In this document: positions 9,702-18,482 of the stretch, one piece after another | Position numbering within the stretch: the stretch's first letter is position 1 | Layout of the letters: each line of letters begins with the position of its first letter | NCBI GenBank assembly: GCA_024711345.1 | Contig: JANJTA010000004.1 | Span: 1 to 64,000, forward strand | Length of the DNA stretch: 64,000 nt | DNA from: Rhodanobacter sp. | GTDB taxonomy: Bacteria; Pseudomonadota; Gammaproteobacteria; Xanthomonadales; Rhodanobacteraceae | Direction of reading: 5' to 3' | Program-made: the position numbers and the translations under genes | Notes under the pieces: model-generated | Told to the model about the DNA's origin: nothing | The model's input: only the letters and a program-made list of their open reading frames with translations | Database searches by the model: none

Positions 9702-11141
9702 ATGACCACCCTCGTCTTCGTCCACGGCTGGAGCGTCACCAACACCTCGACCTACGGCCAGTTGCCGCAGCAGCTGCAGCAGCAGGCGTCCGCCACCGGC
9801 CTCACGCTGACCCTGGCCGACGTCTGGCTGTCCGAATACGTCAGCTTCGACGATCGGGTGACCATGCCCGACCTGGTGCGCGCGTTCGACCACGCGCTGC
9901 GCGACCTGCACCTGCTCGACGCCAGCTTCGCCTGCATCACCCATTCCACCGGCGGCCCGGTGGTGCGCGAGTGGCTGCGCGCGCAGCGCGACAAGCCGGC
10001 CACGTACAGCACGATCAAGCTCAGCCATCTGGTCATGCTGGCGCCGGCGAATTTCGGCTCGGCGCTGGCGCAACTGGGCAAGGGTCTGCTCGGCCGGCTC
10101 AAGGCCTGGTTCGGCGGCGTGGAGCCGGGCCAGCGCATCCTCGACTGGCTGGAGCTGGGCAGCGCCGAATCGCTGTCGCTCAACCTCGACTACATCCACA
10201 GCGACGACCCGGTGAAGCGCGAGCAGTTCCTGTTCGTGCTCACCGGCGACCGCCCGGACCGCCAGCTGTACGACCACCTCAACAGCTACACCGGCGAGGA
10301 CGGCTCCGACGGCGTGGTGCGCATCGCCGCGGCCAACCTCAACGCCCACCATGCCGTGCTGTCGCCGCAGGCCAACAGCGCCGGTGGCATCGACACGCTG
10401 GCGCTCACCCTCAGCCGCGGGCCGCGCTGCGCGTTCAAGCTGATCGCCGGCGCGGCGCATTCCGGCGACCAGCGCGGCATCATGGCCAGCGCCGCGCCAG
10501 CCACCGTGCAGGCGATCCTGCGCTGCCTCGGGGTGCGCAGCGCGGACGACTACGAAGGCCTGTGCGACGCTTTCGAGCGCGAGAACGCCGCGCGCGACGC
10601 CGACAAGGTGGAACTGGAGCCGGCCGGGCCGTTCGCCCCGCGCGTGCACATCCACGACCCGCGCAGCCTGCTGATCGTGCGCCTCGCCGACGAGGCCGGC
10701 GAAGCGCTGACCGGCGCCGGCTTCCTGCTCACCGCAGGCAGCCAGGCCAGCCCCGACCTGCTGCCGGATGGTTTCCTGCTCGACCGCCAGGCCAATTCGA
10801 GGCAACGCACCACCATCTCGCTGTTCCTCGACCACAGCCTGCTCGCCGGCGACGATCGCGTGGCCGACCCGCGCAACAGCCGCAAGACGCTGCGCCCCGC
10901 CGTCGCCAGCCACCGGCCCTACGGCGCCAGCGTGCAGCCGATCGACCTTGCCGGCCTGGTCCACCATGCGCTGGCGCGCAGCGCCGCCGGCGACGACCTG
11001 TTCGCCCTGCTCGGCCCGCACCAGAGCACCGTGCTCGACGTGGTGCTGCCGCGCAAGATCCACGAAGGCGTGTTCCGGCTGACGCAGACGCTGACGCCCG
11101 AGGACTTCAGCCGGCCGGTGGCCGGGCCGGTGATCGGCTGA
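9702..11141 (+). CDS. Alpha/beta hydrolase (PGAP1/lipase-like)
   Basis: A 479-residue protein whose first 300 residues look like an alpha/beta hydrolase. LVFVHGWS opens the fold at residues 4-11, and the nucleophile elbow is THSTGGPVVREWL (Ser near residue 88). Later, HSDDPVKREQFLFVLTGD and HLNSYTGEDGSDGVVRI carry the likely acid region. The last about 170 residues form a separate, beta-rich region of unknown role. No signal peptide is visible, so it is probably cytoplasmic. An esterase, lipase or thioesterase function is possible; the fold is confident and the substrate is not. The gene is followed by a 160-bp gap before the three-domain polysaccharide protein. Confidence 0.75.
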   Translation: MTTLVFVHGWSVTNTSTYGQLPQQLQQQASATGLTLTLADVWLSEYVSFDDRVTMPDLVRAFDHALRDLHLLDASFACITHSTGGPVVREWLRAQRDKPATYSTIKLSHLVMLAPANFGSALAQLGKGLLGRLKAWFGGVEPGQRILDWLELGSAESLSLNLDYIHSDDPVKREQFLFVLTGDRPDRQLYDHLNSYTGEDGSDGVVRIAAANLNAHHAVLSPQANSAGGIDTLALTLSRGPRCAFKLIAGAAHSGDQRGIMASAAPATVQAILRCLGVRSADDYEGLCDAFERENAARDADKVELEPAGPFAPRVHIHDPRSLLIVRLADEAGEALTGAGFLLTAGSQASPDLLPDGFLLDRQANSRQRTTISLFLDHSLLAGDDRVADPRNSRKTLRPAVASHRPYGASVQPIDLAGLVHHALARSAAGDDLFALLGPHQSTVLDVVLPRKIHEGVFRLTQTLTPEDFSRPVAGPVIG

Positions 11142-11301
11142 GCCGGCGGATGGGCAACGCAGGCTGACCGCCCGCGCCCGGTCCGCCGCGTGGCCGCAAC
11201 CGGATCGGCGATACTGCGCATCCCGGCGCCGCACCGTCCCAAGGCGGTGCCGGGATCCACGCAGAGCCACGCAGCACGGCGTTCGCCGACCGACCCCCCG
11301 C

Positions 11302-14300
11302 ATGCAGAAAAAACCCATCTTCTTCGATCCCACCGGGCGGCGGGCCAGCCACGTCTCGCGGCTGGCGCTGGCCGCCGCGGTGATCAGCACGCTGTTCGTG
11401 GTGGCCTGCGCGGCCAGCCTGTTCGTGTGGCCCAGCATGAGCGGCCTGCACATCGGCGAGCACAACCGTACCCGGCATGCACTGGCCAACGTGAAGGCGG
11501 CGGCGCCCGAACTGCTGAAGCCGGCGGCGCGGCTGGCCGCCGAGGTGCGCGCCCGCCAGAAGCTGCTGCACCCGCCGCGCACGCATGCCGGCAAGACCGC
11601 GCATGCGCCGCCGCTCTCGCTGGACAAGCCGGCCGGCCGGCCGCTGGCGATCGGCTTCTACGTCAACTGGGACGAGAGCAGCTACCCCTCGCTGAAGCGC
11701 GCCTTGCCCACGCTGGACTGGGTCATCCCGTCGTGGATGCACGTTTCCGGCCCGGACATGGCGCTGCACACCGACATCGACGCCAGGGCGCTGAAGCTGA
11801 TCCGCGCGCAGAAGCCGTCCACGCCGATCCTGCCGCTGCTGCAGAACATGGTGAACATGGCCTGGGACGGCCCCGGCCTGGCGCGCATGCTGGCCGACCC
11901 GGCGGTGCGCCAGGCGCGCATCGCGCAGATCGTCGCCTTCCTCGACGCCAACCACTTCCAGGGCGTGACCATCGACTTCGAGGACGTGCCCGCCGCCTCG
12001 CAAAAGGACCTGAAGGCCTTCCTCACCGAGCTCAACGACGCGTTCGATCCTCACGGCTGGGGCATCGTGCTGTCGGTGCCGTTCGACGACGCCGACTGGG
12101 ACTACGCCGGCTACGCCGACATCGTGGATTTCGAACTGCTGATGGCCTACGACCAGCACTGGGCCGGCAAGGACCCCGGCAGCGTCGCCGCCCAGGACTG
12201 GTTCGAGGACACGCTCGACCAGCGCATGAAGGTGCTCGACCCGAACCAGGTGATCGTGGCGATCGGCAGCTACGGCTACGACTGGTCGCACGGGCAGAAC
12301 GCCGAGGCGCTGACCTTCCAGGACGCGATGGACCGCGCCAGCGATGCGCAGGCGGTGATCGCGTTCGACCCGGACACGCAGAACCCGACGTTCTCCTACG
12401 GCGAGGACGACGGCAGCACGCACCAGGTCTGGTTCCTCGACGGCGTCACCGCCTTCAACCAGATCCACGCCGCCGACGACTACAAGCCCTACGGCTACGC
12501 GCTGTGGCGGCTGGGCTCGGAGGACCCGTCGGTGTGGTCGGTGCTGGGCCGCCCCTACGGCGCCGCCGCACCCGACGCGCTGCGCACCATCGGCCAGGGC
12601 GAGGACATCGACATCCAGGGCCAGGGCGAGGTGCTGGAAATCGCCGCGCAGCCGTCGCCCGGCGCGCGCAGCATCGAGGTGGACAAGGACGACGGCAGCA
12701 TCGACGACGAAAACTACAGCGCGCTGCCCAGTTCCTACGTGATCCGCCGCGCCGGCACGCTGCCGCACAAGATCGCGCTGACCTTCGACGACGGCCCGGA
12801 CGCGCAGTGGACGCCGCAGATCCTCGACATCCTCAAGGCGAAGCACGTGCCGGCGACGTTCTTCATCATCGGCGCCAGCGCCGAGATGTCGCCGAAGCTG
12901 GTGCAGCGCGAGGTGGCCGAAGGCCACGACGTCGGCAACCACACCTTCACCCACCCCAACCTCGGCGACAGCCCGCCCGGCATCGTGTCGCTGGAGCTCA
13001 ATGCCACCCAGCGCCTGTTCGAGGCGCTCACCGGCCGCTCGATGCGGCTGTTCCGCGCGCCCTACTTCGGCGACGCCGAACCGACCACCGCCGACGAGCT
13101 GGTGCCGATCGGCATCGCGCAGAAGATGGGCTACATCTCGGTCGGCCTGCACGTCGACTCGGAAGACTGGCAACGCCCCGGCGTCGACAAGATCGTCGAC
13201 AACGTGCTGAGCCAGGTCGCCGCCAGCAACTCCGAGCGCACCGGCCAGGTGGTGCTGCTGCACGACGCCGGCGGCGAGCGCTCGCAGACCATCGCGGCGC
13301 TGCCGCGCATCATCGACGGCCTGCGCGCGAAGGGCTACGACTTCGTCACCGTGTCCGAGCTGGCCGGGCTCACCCGCGAGCAGAGCATGCCGCCGCTGCC
13401 GCCCGGCTCGCTGTCGCGCTGGGCCGACCGCTCGGTGTTCCTTGCGCTGGGCTGGCTGGGCCACCTGATCAACTGGCTGCTGATCGGCGCCATCACGCTG
13501 GGCGTGGCCCGGTTGCTGCTGCTCGGCGTGCTGGCGCTGGTCAACCGCTGGCAGGAGCGCCGGCGCGCGCCGCCGGAGCTGCCCGAGGAGGCGCCGCTGG
13601 TCTCGGTGCTGATCCCCGCCTACAACGAGGCGAAGGTGATCGCCAGCTCGATCCGCCGCATCCTCAACAGCCGCTACGCCAACCTCGAGGTGATCGTGGT
13701 CGACGACGGTTCCACCGACGGTACTTCCGCGGTGGTGCGCGAGCACTACGCCAGCGAATCGCGCGTGCGGCTGATCAGCATCCCCAACGGCGGCAAGGCG
13801 CACGCGGTGAACACTGCCCTGCGCGAATCGCACGGCACCGTGGTGGTGGCGCTGGACGCCGACACCCAGTTCGAGCCGCACACCATCTCGCGCCTGGTGC
13901 GCTGGTTCGCCGACCCGACGGTCGGCGCGGTCGCCGGCAACGCCAAGGTCGGCAACCGGATCAACCTGATCACGCTGTGGCAGGCGCTGGAATACATCAC
14001 CGCGCAGAATCTCGAACGCCGCGCGCTGGCCGCGCTGGGCGCGATCACCGTGGTGCCCGGCGCCGTCGGCGCGTGGCGGCGCGAGGCGCTGGAACGGCTC
14101 GGCGGCTTCCCCGCCGACACCCTGGCCGAGGACCAGGACCTCACCATCGCCGTGCAGAAAGCAGGCTACCGCACCCTGTTCGACGCCGACGCAGTCGCCT
14201 GGACCGAGGCACCCGACACCGCCCGCGGCCTCGCCCGCCAGCGCTTCCGCTGGGCCTACGGCACCCTGCAATGCCTGTGGAAGCACCGCGACGCCACCTT

Positions 14301-14721
14301 CAACCCGCGCTACGGCGCGTTGGGCCTGGTGGCGCTGCCGCAGGTGTGGCTGTTCCAGATCCTGTTCTCGGTGGTATCGCCGCTGGTCGACCTGGTGCTG
14401 GTGTGGCAGATCGTCGGCACCGGCCTGGACTACCTGCAGCACCGCGCCCAGTTCGACGACACCAACCTACTGCGCATGCTGGCGTTCTACGCCGCCTTCA
14501 TGGCGGTCGACCTCGGCGCCTCGGCGCTCGCGTTCGCGATGGAGAAGAAGGAAAAGTGGAGCCTGCTGTGGTGGCTGGTGCTGCAACGCTTCGGCTACCG
14601 CCAGCTGATGTACTACGTGGTGGTGCGCTCGGTCTGGACGGCCATCCGCGGGCCGTCGGTGGGCTGGGGCAAGCAGGAGCGCAAGGCGACGGTGAATGCC
14701 AGCGAGGCATTGCGATCGTGA
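11302..14721 (+). CDS. GH18-like / NodB polysaccharide deacetylase / GT2 glycosyltransferase fusion
   Basis: An 1139-residue membrane protein in three parts. After an N-terminal transmembrane helix (about 18-45) comes a glycosyl-hydrolase-18-like domain with GVTIDFEDVP near residue 221 and YDQHW, keeping the acidic residues of the family. A NodB deacetylase domain starts near residue 490 with TFDDGPD, NHTFTHP and RAPYFGD, and contains HVDSEDW and LLHDAGG. Another hydrophobic segment (about 711-745) leads into a family-2 glycosyltransferase with SVLIPAYNE, VVDDGSTDGT, DADTQF, EDQDLT and QRFRW (about 765-1000), then C-terminal transmembrane helices. It is reminiscent of PgaB plus PgaC joined in one chain: synthesis, export and deacetylation of a beta-linked N-acetylglucosamine polymer is the likely role, by inference. 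No other pga-like gene is adjacent. Confidence 0.88.
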   Translation: MQKKPIFFDPTGRRASHVSRLALAAAVISTLFVVACAASLFVWPSMSGLHIGEHNRTRHALANVKAAAPELLKPAARLAAEVRARQKLLHPPRTHAGKTAHAPPLSLDKPAGRPLAIGFYVNWDESSYPSLKRALPTLDWVIPSWMHVSGPDMALHTDIDARALKLIRAQKPSTPILPLLQNMVNMAWDGPGLARMLADPAVRQARIAQIVAFLDANHFQGVTIDFEDVPAASQKDLKAFLTELNDAFDPHGWGIVLSVPFDDADWDYAGYADIVDFELLMAYDQHWAGKDPGSVAAQDWFEDTLDQRMKVLDPNQVIVAIGSYGYDWSHGQNAEALTFQDAMDRASDAQAVIAFDPDTQNPTFSYGEDDGSTHQVWFLDGVTAFNQIHAADDYKPYGYALWRLGSEDPSVWSVLGRPYGAAAPDALRTIGQGEDIDIQGQGEVLEIAAQPSPGARSIEVDKDDGSIDDENYSALPSSYVIRRAGTLPHKIALTFDDGPDAQWTPQILDILKAKHVPATFFIIGASAEMSPKLVQREVAEGHDVGNHTFTHPNLGDSPPGIVSLELNATQRLFEALTGRSMRLFRAPYFGDAEPTTADELVPIGIAQKMGYISVGLHVDSEDWQRPGVDKIVDNVLSQVAASNSERTGQVVLLHDAGGERSQTIAALPRIIDGLRAKGYDFVTVSELAGLTREQSMPPLPPGSLSRWADRSVFLALGWLGHLINWLLIGAITLGVARLLLLGVLALVNRWQERRRAPPELPEEAPLVSVLIPAYNEAKVIASSIRRILNSRYANLEVIVVDDGSTDGTSAVVREHYASESRVRLISIPNGGKAHAVNTALRESHGTVVVALDADTQFEPHTISRLVRWFADPTVGAVAGNAKVGNRINLITLWQALEYITAQNLERRALAALGAITVVPGAVGAWRREALERLGGFPADTLAEDQDLTIAVQKAGYRTLFDADAVAWTEAPDTARGLARQRFRWAYGTLQCLWKHRDATFNPRYGALGLVALPQVWLFQILFSVVSPLVDLVLVWQIVGTGLDYLQHRAQFDDTNLLRMLAFYAAFMAVDLGASALAFAMEKKEKWSLLWWLVLQRFGYRQLMYYVVVRSVWTAIRGPSVGWGKQERKATVNASEALRS

Positions 14722-14737
14722 GCGGCGGCCGCGCCGC

Positions 14738-15622
14738 CTAGTTCGCCAGCGGCTCCGCCAGCGCGGGCCGCTGCACGCTCAGCGCGGTGCCTGCCGCCGC
14801 CACGATGATCGTGGCGATGGCCAGCCATTGCAGCAGGCTGAGCCGTTCGCCCAGCAGGGCCACGCCGGCGACCGCCGCGATGGCCGGCTCCAGGCTCAGC
14901 AAGGTGCTGAAGGTGCGCGCCGGCAGGCGGGTCAGCGCCATCATCTCCAGCGAATACGGCAGCGCCGAGCTGAGCACCGCCACGCCCAGCGCATACGGCA
15001 GCAGCGCCGGCGACAGCAGCGTGCTGCCGGCATGCGCGATGCCGAACGGGATCGCCAGCACGGCGCCGACCGAGGTGCCCAGCGTCACCGCGTCCGCGCC
15101 GTGGCTCGCCCCCGCCCGCTTGCCCAGCACGATGTACAGCGCCCAGCCGGCGCCGGCCGCCAGCGCGTACATCACGCCCACCGGATCCAGCGCGTGCAGT
15201 TGCCCGCGCAGCGGCAGCAACAGCGCCAGCCCGGCCACCACCAGCGCGATCCAGACGAAATCGAGCAGGCGGCGCGAGCCCAGCAGCGCCAGCGCCAGCG
15301 GCCCGGTGAACTCCAGCGCCACCGCGATGCCCAGCGGGATCGTGCGCAGCGACATGTAGAACACCAGGTTCATCGCGCCCATCGACAGGCCGTAGCCCCA
15401 CAGCGCGGCCCAGTCGCGCCCGCCCGCCGACCGCCGCCACGGCCGCCGCCACAGCAGCAGGATCAGCGCGCTCAGCCCCAGCCGATACGCGGTGGCGCCC
15501 TGTGCGCCCACCTGCGGAAACAGCTGCTTGGCCAGTGACGCGCCGCACTGGTAGGAGACCATGCTGATCAGCAGCATGCCGATGGCGAACGCCAGCGGGG
15601 CAACGGCGGAGCGTGACGACAT
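14738..15622 (-). CDS. rhtA: EamA-family exporter, RhtA-like
   Basis: A 294-residue inner-membrane protein with about ten hydrophobic helices arranged as two EamA repeats. The opening (FAIGMLLISMVSYQCGASLAKQLFPQVG) and the segments AYRLGLSALILLLWRRPW, MNLVFYMSLRTIPLGIAVALEFTGPL and LPYSLEMMALTRLPARTFSTLLSLEPAIAA closely follow RhtA, the threonine/homoserine exporter of Escherichia coli. The symbol rests on that resemblance; the real substrate could be other amino acids or metabolites. The gene is convergent with the GH18-NodB-GT2 gene, with only 16 bp between stops. Confidence 0.85.
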   Translation of the reverse strand: MSSRSAVAPLAFAIGMLLISMVSYQCGASLAKQLFPQVGAQGATAYRLGLSALILLLWRRPWRRSAGGRDWAALWGYGLSMGAMNLVFYMSLRTIPLGIAVALEFTGPLALALLGSRRLLDFVWIALVVAGLALLLPLRGQLHALDPVGVMYALAAGAGWALYIVLGKRAGASHGADAVTLGTSVGAVLAIPFGIAHAGSTLLSPALLPYALGVAVLSSALPYSLEMMALTRLPARTFSTLLSLEPAIAAVAGVALLGERLSLLQWLAIATIIVAAAGTALSVQRPALAEPLAN

Positions 15623-15746
15623 GAGTGCAGTGGCGATGGGGGGATTCGCTCATGATGCTCGAAGCGCCGGGCGAAACCCATCGTGCCGGCCGTCCGGCAG
15701 CCGTCTGTGCTGACAGCCCCTGGCAGCAGTCTGCGACGCGACCGGC

Positions 15747-16220
15747 TCAGCCGGCGCCGCGCACCCGCATCGTCAGTCCCTTCAGGAAATGACGCAGCAG
15801 CTGGTCGCCGCACAGCTTGAAGTTCTTGTGGTCGCTCTGGCGGAACAGCGCACTCAGCTCCGGCTTGGACACCGGGAAGCCCGCGCTTTCGAGGATCTGG
15901 TGCATGTCCACGTCCTTCAGCTCGAACGCCACGCGCAGCTTCTTCAGCACCACGTTGTTGGTGACGCGTTTCTCCGGCGGGCGCGGCGGACGGCTGTCGT
16001 CCTTGCCGCGGCGGTGGAACACCAGCCCGTCGAGGAACAGCGCCAGCGTCCGGTTGCTGCATTCGGCGTAGCCCGGCTCGTCGTCCTTCTTCAGGAACGC
16101 CTGCACGTCCTCCTTGCCGAGCGCCGTCGACGGGTCCGCCAGGCGGATGATGTCGACCACCTTGCCGTCGCTGAGGTCGAGCATGTAGCGGATGGCGCGC
16201 AGTACGTCGTTGTTGATCAT
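15747..16220 (-). CDS. yehS: DUF1456 family protein YehS
   Basis: A 157-residue protein made of two DUF1456 repeats. The first begins MINNDVLRAIRYMLDLSD and contains AFLKKDDEPGYAECSNRTLALFLDGLV. The second begins VLKKLRVAFELKD and ends DHKNFKLCGDQLLRHFLKGL. The length and both repeats match Escherichia coli YehS. The function is unknown. It is soluble with no signal peptide. The ATG at 16220 is the family start. It is divergent from the ECF sigma factor gene; the 230-bp gap contains a GC-rich hairpin. Confidence 0.93.
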   Translation of the reverse strand: MINNDVLRAIRYMLDLSDGKVVDIIRLADPSTALGKEDVQAFLKKDDEPGYAECSNRTLALFLDGLVFHRRGKDDSRPPRPPEKRVTNNVVLKKLRVAFELKDVDMHQILESAGFPVSKPELSALFRQSDHKNFKLCGDQLLRHFLKGLTMRVRGAG

Positions 16221-16337
16221 GGTGTTCCGGTGGACTCCCGTCGAGGGCGCCATGTTACCGCGGGGCGCTCGCCCCCATCCGGCACGCGGCGGCGTTTCAT
16301 CTTCCACGCACCGCAGCAGCAGAAGCACCCACCCCGA

Positions 16338-16361
16338 CCCTCCCCTGCACGCAGGGGAGGG
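16338..16361. repeat. GC-rich hairpin, REP-like
   Basis: CCCTCCCCTGC and GCAGGGGAGGG form a perfect 11-bp stem with a 2-base loop in the gap between yehS and the sigma factor gene. It has no T-run and lies between divergent genes, so it is more likely a REP-type palindrome than a terminator. Confidence 0.6.
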
Positions 16362-16449
16362 AGCGGGAGCGGCATGCGCTGGCTCTTCATCGCGCAGGAC
16401 GCCCCGCAACCTATCCGACGCCCGCCGATATGCCTTACCCTCGCCCTCC

Positions 16450-17004
16450 ATGGATGCCGCGGTCGACCCCGATGCGATGCTGATGCTGGCCTATGCGCGC
16501 GGCGACCTGGCTGCGTTCGAGACGCTGTACGCGCGCCATCGCGGCATGCTGTATCGCTTCCTGCTGCGCAGCGTGCGCGACCCGCAGCGCACCGACGAGC
16601 TGTTCCAGGAAACCTGGAGCCGGGTCATCGGTGCGCGGGCGCGCTACCAGCCGCAGGCGAAGTTCAGCACCTGGCTGCTGCAGATCGCGCACAACCTGAT
16701 GATCGACGGCGCGCGCCGCCAGCGCCCGCTGGCCGACGGCGACGAAGCCGAGGTCGCGCTGGCCCACCTCGCCACGCCGGAGCGCGAGCAGCCGGATCAC
16801 GCCTTGTCCGAGTTCGAGCGCCGGCGCCACCTGCAGCGCGCGATCGAGCAGTTGCCGGACGAGCAGCGCACGGCGGTGCTGCTGCGGCTGGAGCAGGAAC
16901 TGAGCCTGGAGGAGATCGCCGCGGTGACCGGCGTCGGCCGCGAAACGGTGAAATCGCGCCTGCGCTATGCCATGACCCGACTGCGCGAAGTGCTGTCCGA
17001 ATGA
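16450..17004 (+). CDS. ECF-type RNA polymerase sigma factor
   Basis: A 184-residue sigma-70 family protein with only regions 2 and 4, as in extracytoplasmic function sigma factors. Region 2 covers about residues 15-85 (FETLYARHRGMLYRFLLR, DELFQETWSRVI, FSTWLLQIAHNLMID). Region 4 covers about 125-180, with QLPDEQRTAVLLRLEQELSLEEIAAVTG and a helix-turn-helix ending GRETVKSRLRYAM. The stop overlaps the next start by 4 bp (ATGA), so the next membrane protein is translationally coupled and may be its anti-sigma factor. TACCCT lies eight bases before the ATG and could give a nearly leaderless message. The regulon is unknown. Confidence 0.9.
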   Translation: MDAAVDPDAMLMLAYARGDLAAFETLYARHRGMLYRFLLRSVRDPQRTDELFQETWSRVIGARARYQPQAKFSTWLLQIAHNLMIDGARRQRPLADGDEAEVALAHLATPEREQPDHALSEFERRRHLQRAIEQLPDEQRTAVLLRLEQELSLEEIAAVTGVGRETVKSRLRYAMTRLREVLSE

Positions 17005-17693
17005 CCACGCCACTGCCACCGACCGACCCGACCGCACCGGACGCGCAGCTGCCCGGCGAAGCCGAGCTCGCCGCGCTGTACCGGCAGTTGCCGCGCAGCG
17101 AACCGGATCCCGCGTTGGATGCCGCGGTGCTGCGCGCCGCCGCGCAGGCGTTGGCCGCGGGCGAGCATCCGCTGGCGGTCGAGCGGCGCCGCGGCCCGCG
17201 CGAACGCGGCGACTGGGTGCGTCCGAAGGATCAACCGCTGCCGAACCTCGATGAAGTCGGCGTGGCGCCGCGCCGGCGAACGCCGCCCTGGCTGCTCGGG
17301 CTGGGCAGCGCCGCCAGCCTGGTGCTGGTGGCCGGGCTCGCCTGGCATCTGTACCGGCAGCCTGCCAGCGTGCCGGCCACACCGGCGAGCGACGCGGCGG
17401 ACACCGTCGCCGCACCGGCCGCGGACCGGCCGGCTACCGCCGCTGCCGGCGTGGCGGCGGCGAAGGCCGCGCCACCGGCCGAAACGGCGCCGGCCGCCGC
17501 GCCGATGGCTTTCCACGCCGCCGTGGAGGCGCAGGGCGTCGACCCCGCGCAGGAGCGCGAGCTGGCGGCCATCCGCCAGCTGTTCGCCGAGCATCACGAC
17601 GAGGAAGCCCAGCAGCGGCTGGAGGATTTCCGCCGCCAGCATCCGCAACGGGAACTGCCCGAGGATCTGCGCCTGCGCCTGCGCCAGCCATGA
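17001..17693 (+). CDS. Single-pass membrane protein, candidate anti-sigma partner
   Basis: A 230-residue protein that I do not recognise by family. The first about 90 residues are soluble and charged, and one transmembrane helix follows at about 96-114 (LLGLGSAASLVLVAGLAWHLY). An Ala/Pro-rich linker and a charged C-terminal helix (DPAQERELAAIRQLFAEHHDEEAQQRLEDFRRQHP) complete it. The start overlaps the sigma factor stop by 4 bp and its own stop overlaps yigZ by 4 bp. Coupling and topology fit an anti-sigma factor holding the sigma factor at the membrane, but there is no zinc-finger HxxxCxxC motif, so this is inference. Confidence 0.7.
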   Translation: MTTPLPPTDPTAPDAQLPGEAELAALYRQLPRSEPDPALDAAVLRAAAQALAAGEHPLAVERRRGPRERGDWVRPKDQPLPNLDEVGVAPRRRTPPWLLGLGSAASLVLVAGLAWHLYRQPASVPATPASDAADTVAAPAADRPATAAAGVAAAKAAPPAETAPAAAPMAFHAAVEAQGVDPAQERELAAIRQLFAEHHDEEAQQRLEDFRRQHPQRELPEDLRLRLRQP

Positions 17694-18286
17694 GCGATCC
17701 GCTGTCCACGCTGGCCCAGCGTTGCCGCCACCAGGAAGACATCCGCAAGAGCCGCTTCCTCGCCCTCGCCGCGCCGGTGGACTCGGCCGAGCAGGCCATG
17801 GCCTTCCTGCGCGAAGCCAGCGACCCCGCCGCCACGCACAACTGCTGGGCCTACCGCATCGGCCAGGACTACCGCTTCAACGACGACGGCGAACCCGGCG
17901 GCACCGCCGGCCGGCCGATCCTGCAGGCGATCGAGGGCCAGGGCATGGACCGCGTCGCGGTGCTGGTGACGCGCTGGTTCGGCGGCATCAAGCTCGGCGC
18001 CGGCGGCCTGGCGCGCGCCTACGGCGGCACCGCGGCCGAATGCCTGCGCCGCGCCGAGCGGGTGCCGATCGTGGCGATGGCGCGGCTGGGCCTGCGCTGC
18101 GACTTCGCCGCGCTGGCGCTGCTCAAGGCCCGCCTCAAGGACCTGCAGGCCGTGATCGAGTCGGAACAGTTCGACGCCGATGGCGTCGCGCTGCAACTGC
18201 AACTGCCCGAGCGTAGGGCGGACGAGCTGACGCTGCTGGTGCGCGACCTCACCCGCGGCCGCAGCGAGGCGCACCGCCTCGACTGA
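17690..18286 (+). CDS. yigZ: IMPACT/YigZ family protein
   Basis: A 198-residue cytoplasmic protein of the UPF0029/IMPACT family. The N-terminal domain carries the signature HNCWAYRIG, then FNDDGEPGGTAGRPILQAIEG and VTRWFGGIKLGAGGLARAY. The C-terminal about 70 residues fit the small DUF1949 domain. Bacterial members are thought to bind nucleic acid or act near the ribosome, but the biochemical role is not settled. It is translationally coupled (ATGA overlap) to the membrane protein upstream, which makes a three-gene run with the ECF sigma factor. A paired REP element follows the stop. Confidence 0.92.
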   Translation: MSDPLSTLAQRCRHQEDIRKSRFLALAAPVDSAEQAMAFLREASDPAATHNCWAYRIGQDYRFNDDGEPGGTAGRPILQAIEGQGMDRVAVLVTRWFGGIKLGAGGLARAYGGTAAECLRRAERVPIVAMARLGLRCDFAALALLKARLKDLQAVIESEQFDADGVALQLQLPERRADELTLLVRDLTRGRSEAHRLD

Positions 18287-18315
18287 CGAACACCGCACCG
18301 CATCGGCCGCCGGAT

Positions 18316-18403
18316 GCAGGAGCCCGCTCGCGGGCGATGCTTTTGCCCTGGATCCCCGGTCGGAGCCTGCAAGCAAGAGCATCGCCCGCGAGCGGGCTCC
18401 TAC
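18316..18403. repeat. Paired REP palindrome, copy 3
   Basis: The left arm at 18316-18340 (GCAGGAGCCCGCTCGCGGGC then GATGC) and the right arm at 18379-18403 are near-perfect inverted copies separated by about 38 bases. It lies between yigZ and the ABC exporter gene and does not touch a stop codon. Confidence 0.9.
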
Positions 18404-18482
18404 AAATCCAGGGGGCGTCGATTGAATCGACGGGAGATTGCCCCAACCCAGAGACGAGCCAACGCTTTCCCTGCGAGATTCC

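Noticed and set aside
11107-14442. Frame of over 1100 codons antisense to the GH18-NodB-GT2 gene
   Set aside because: The composition is His/Gln/Arg/Val-rich nonsense without motifs, and the opposite strand has three recognisable domains.
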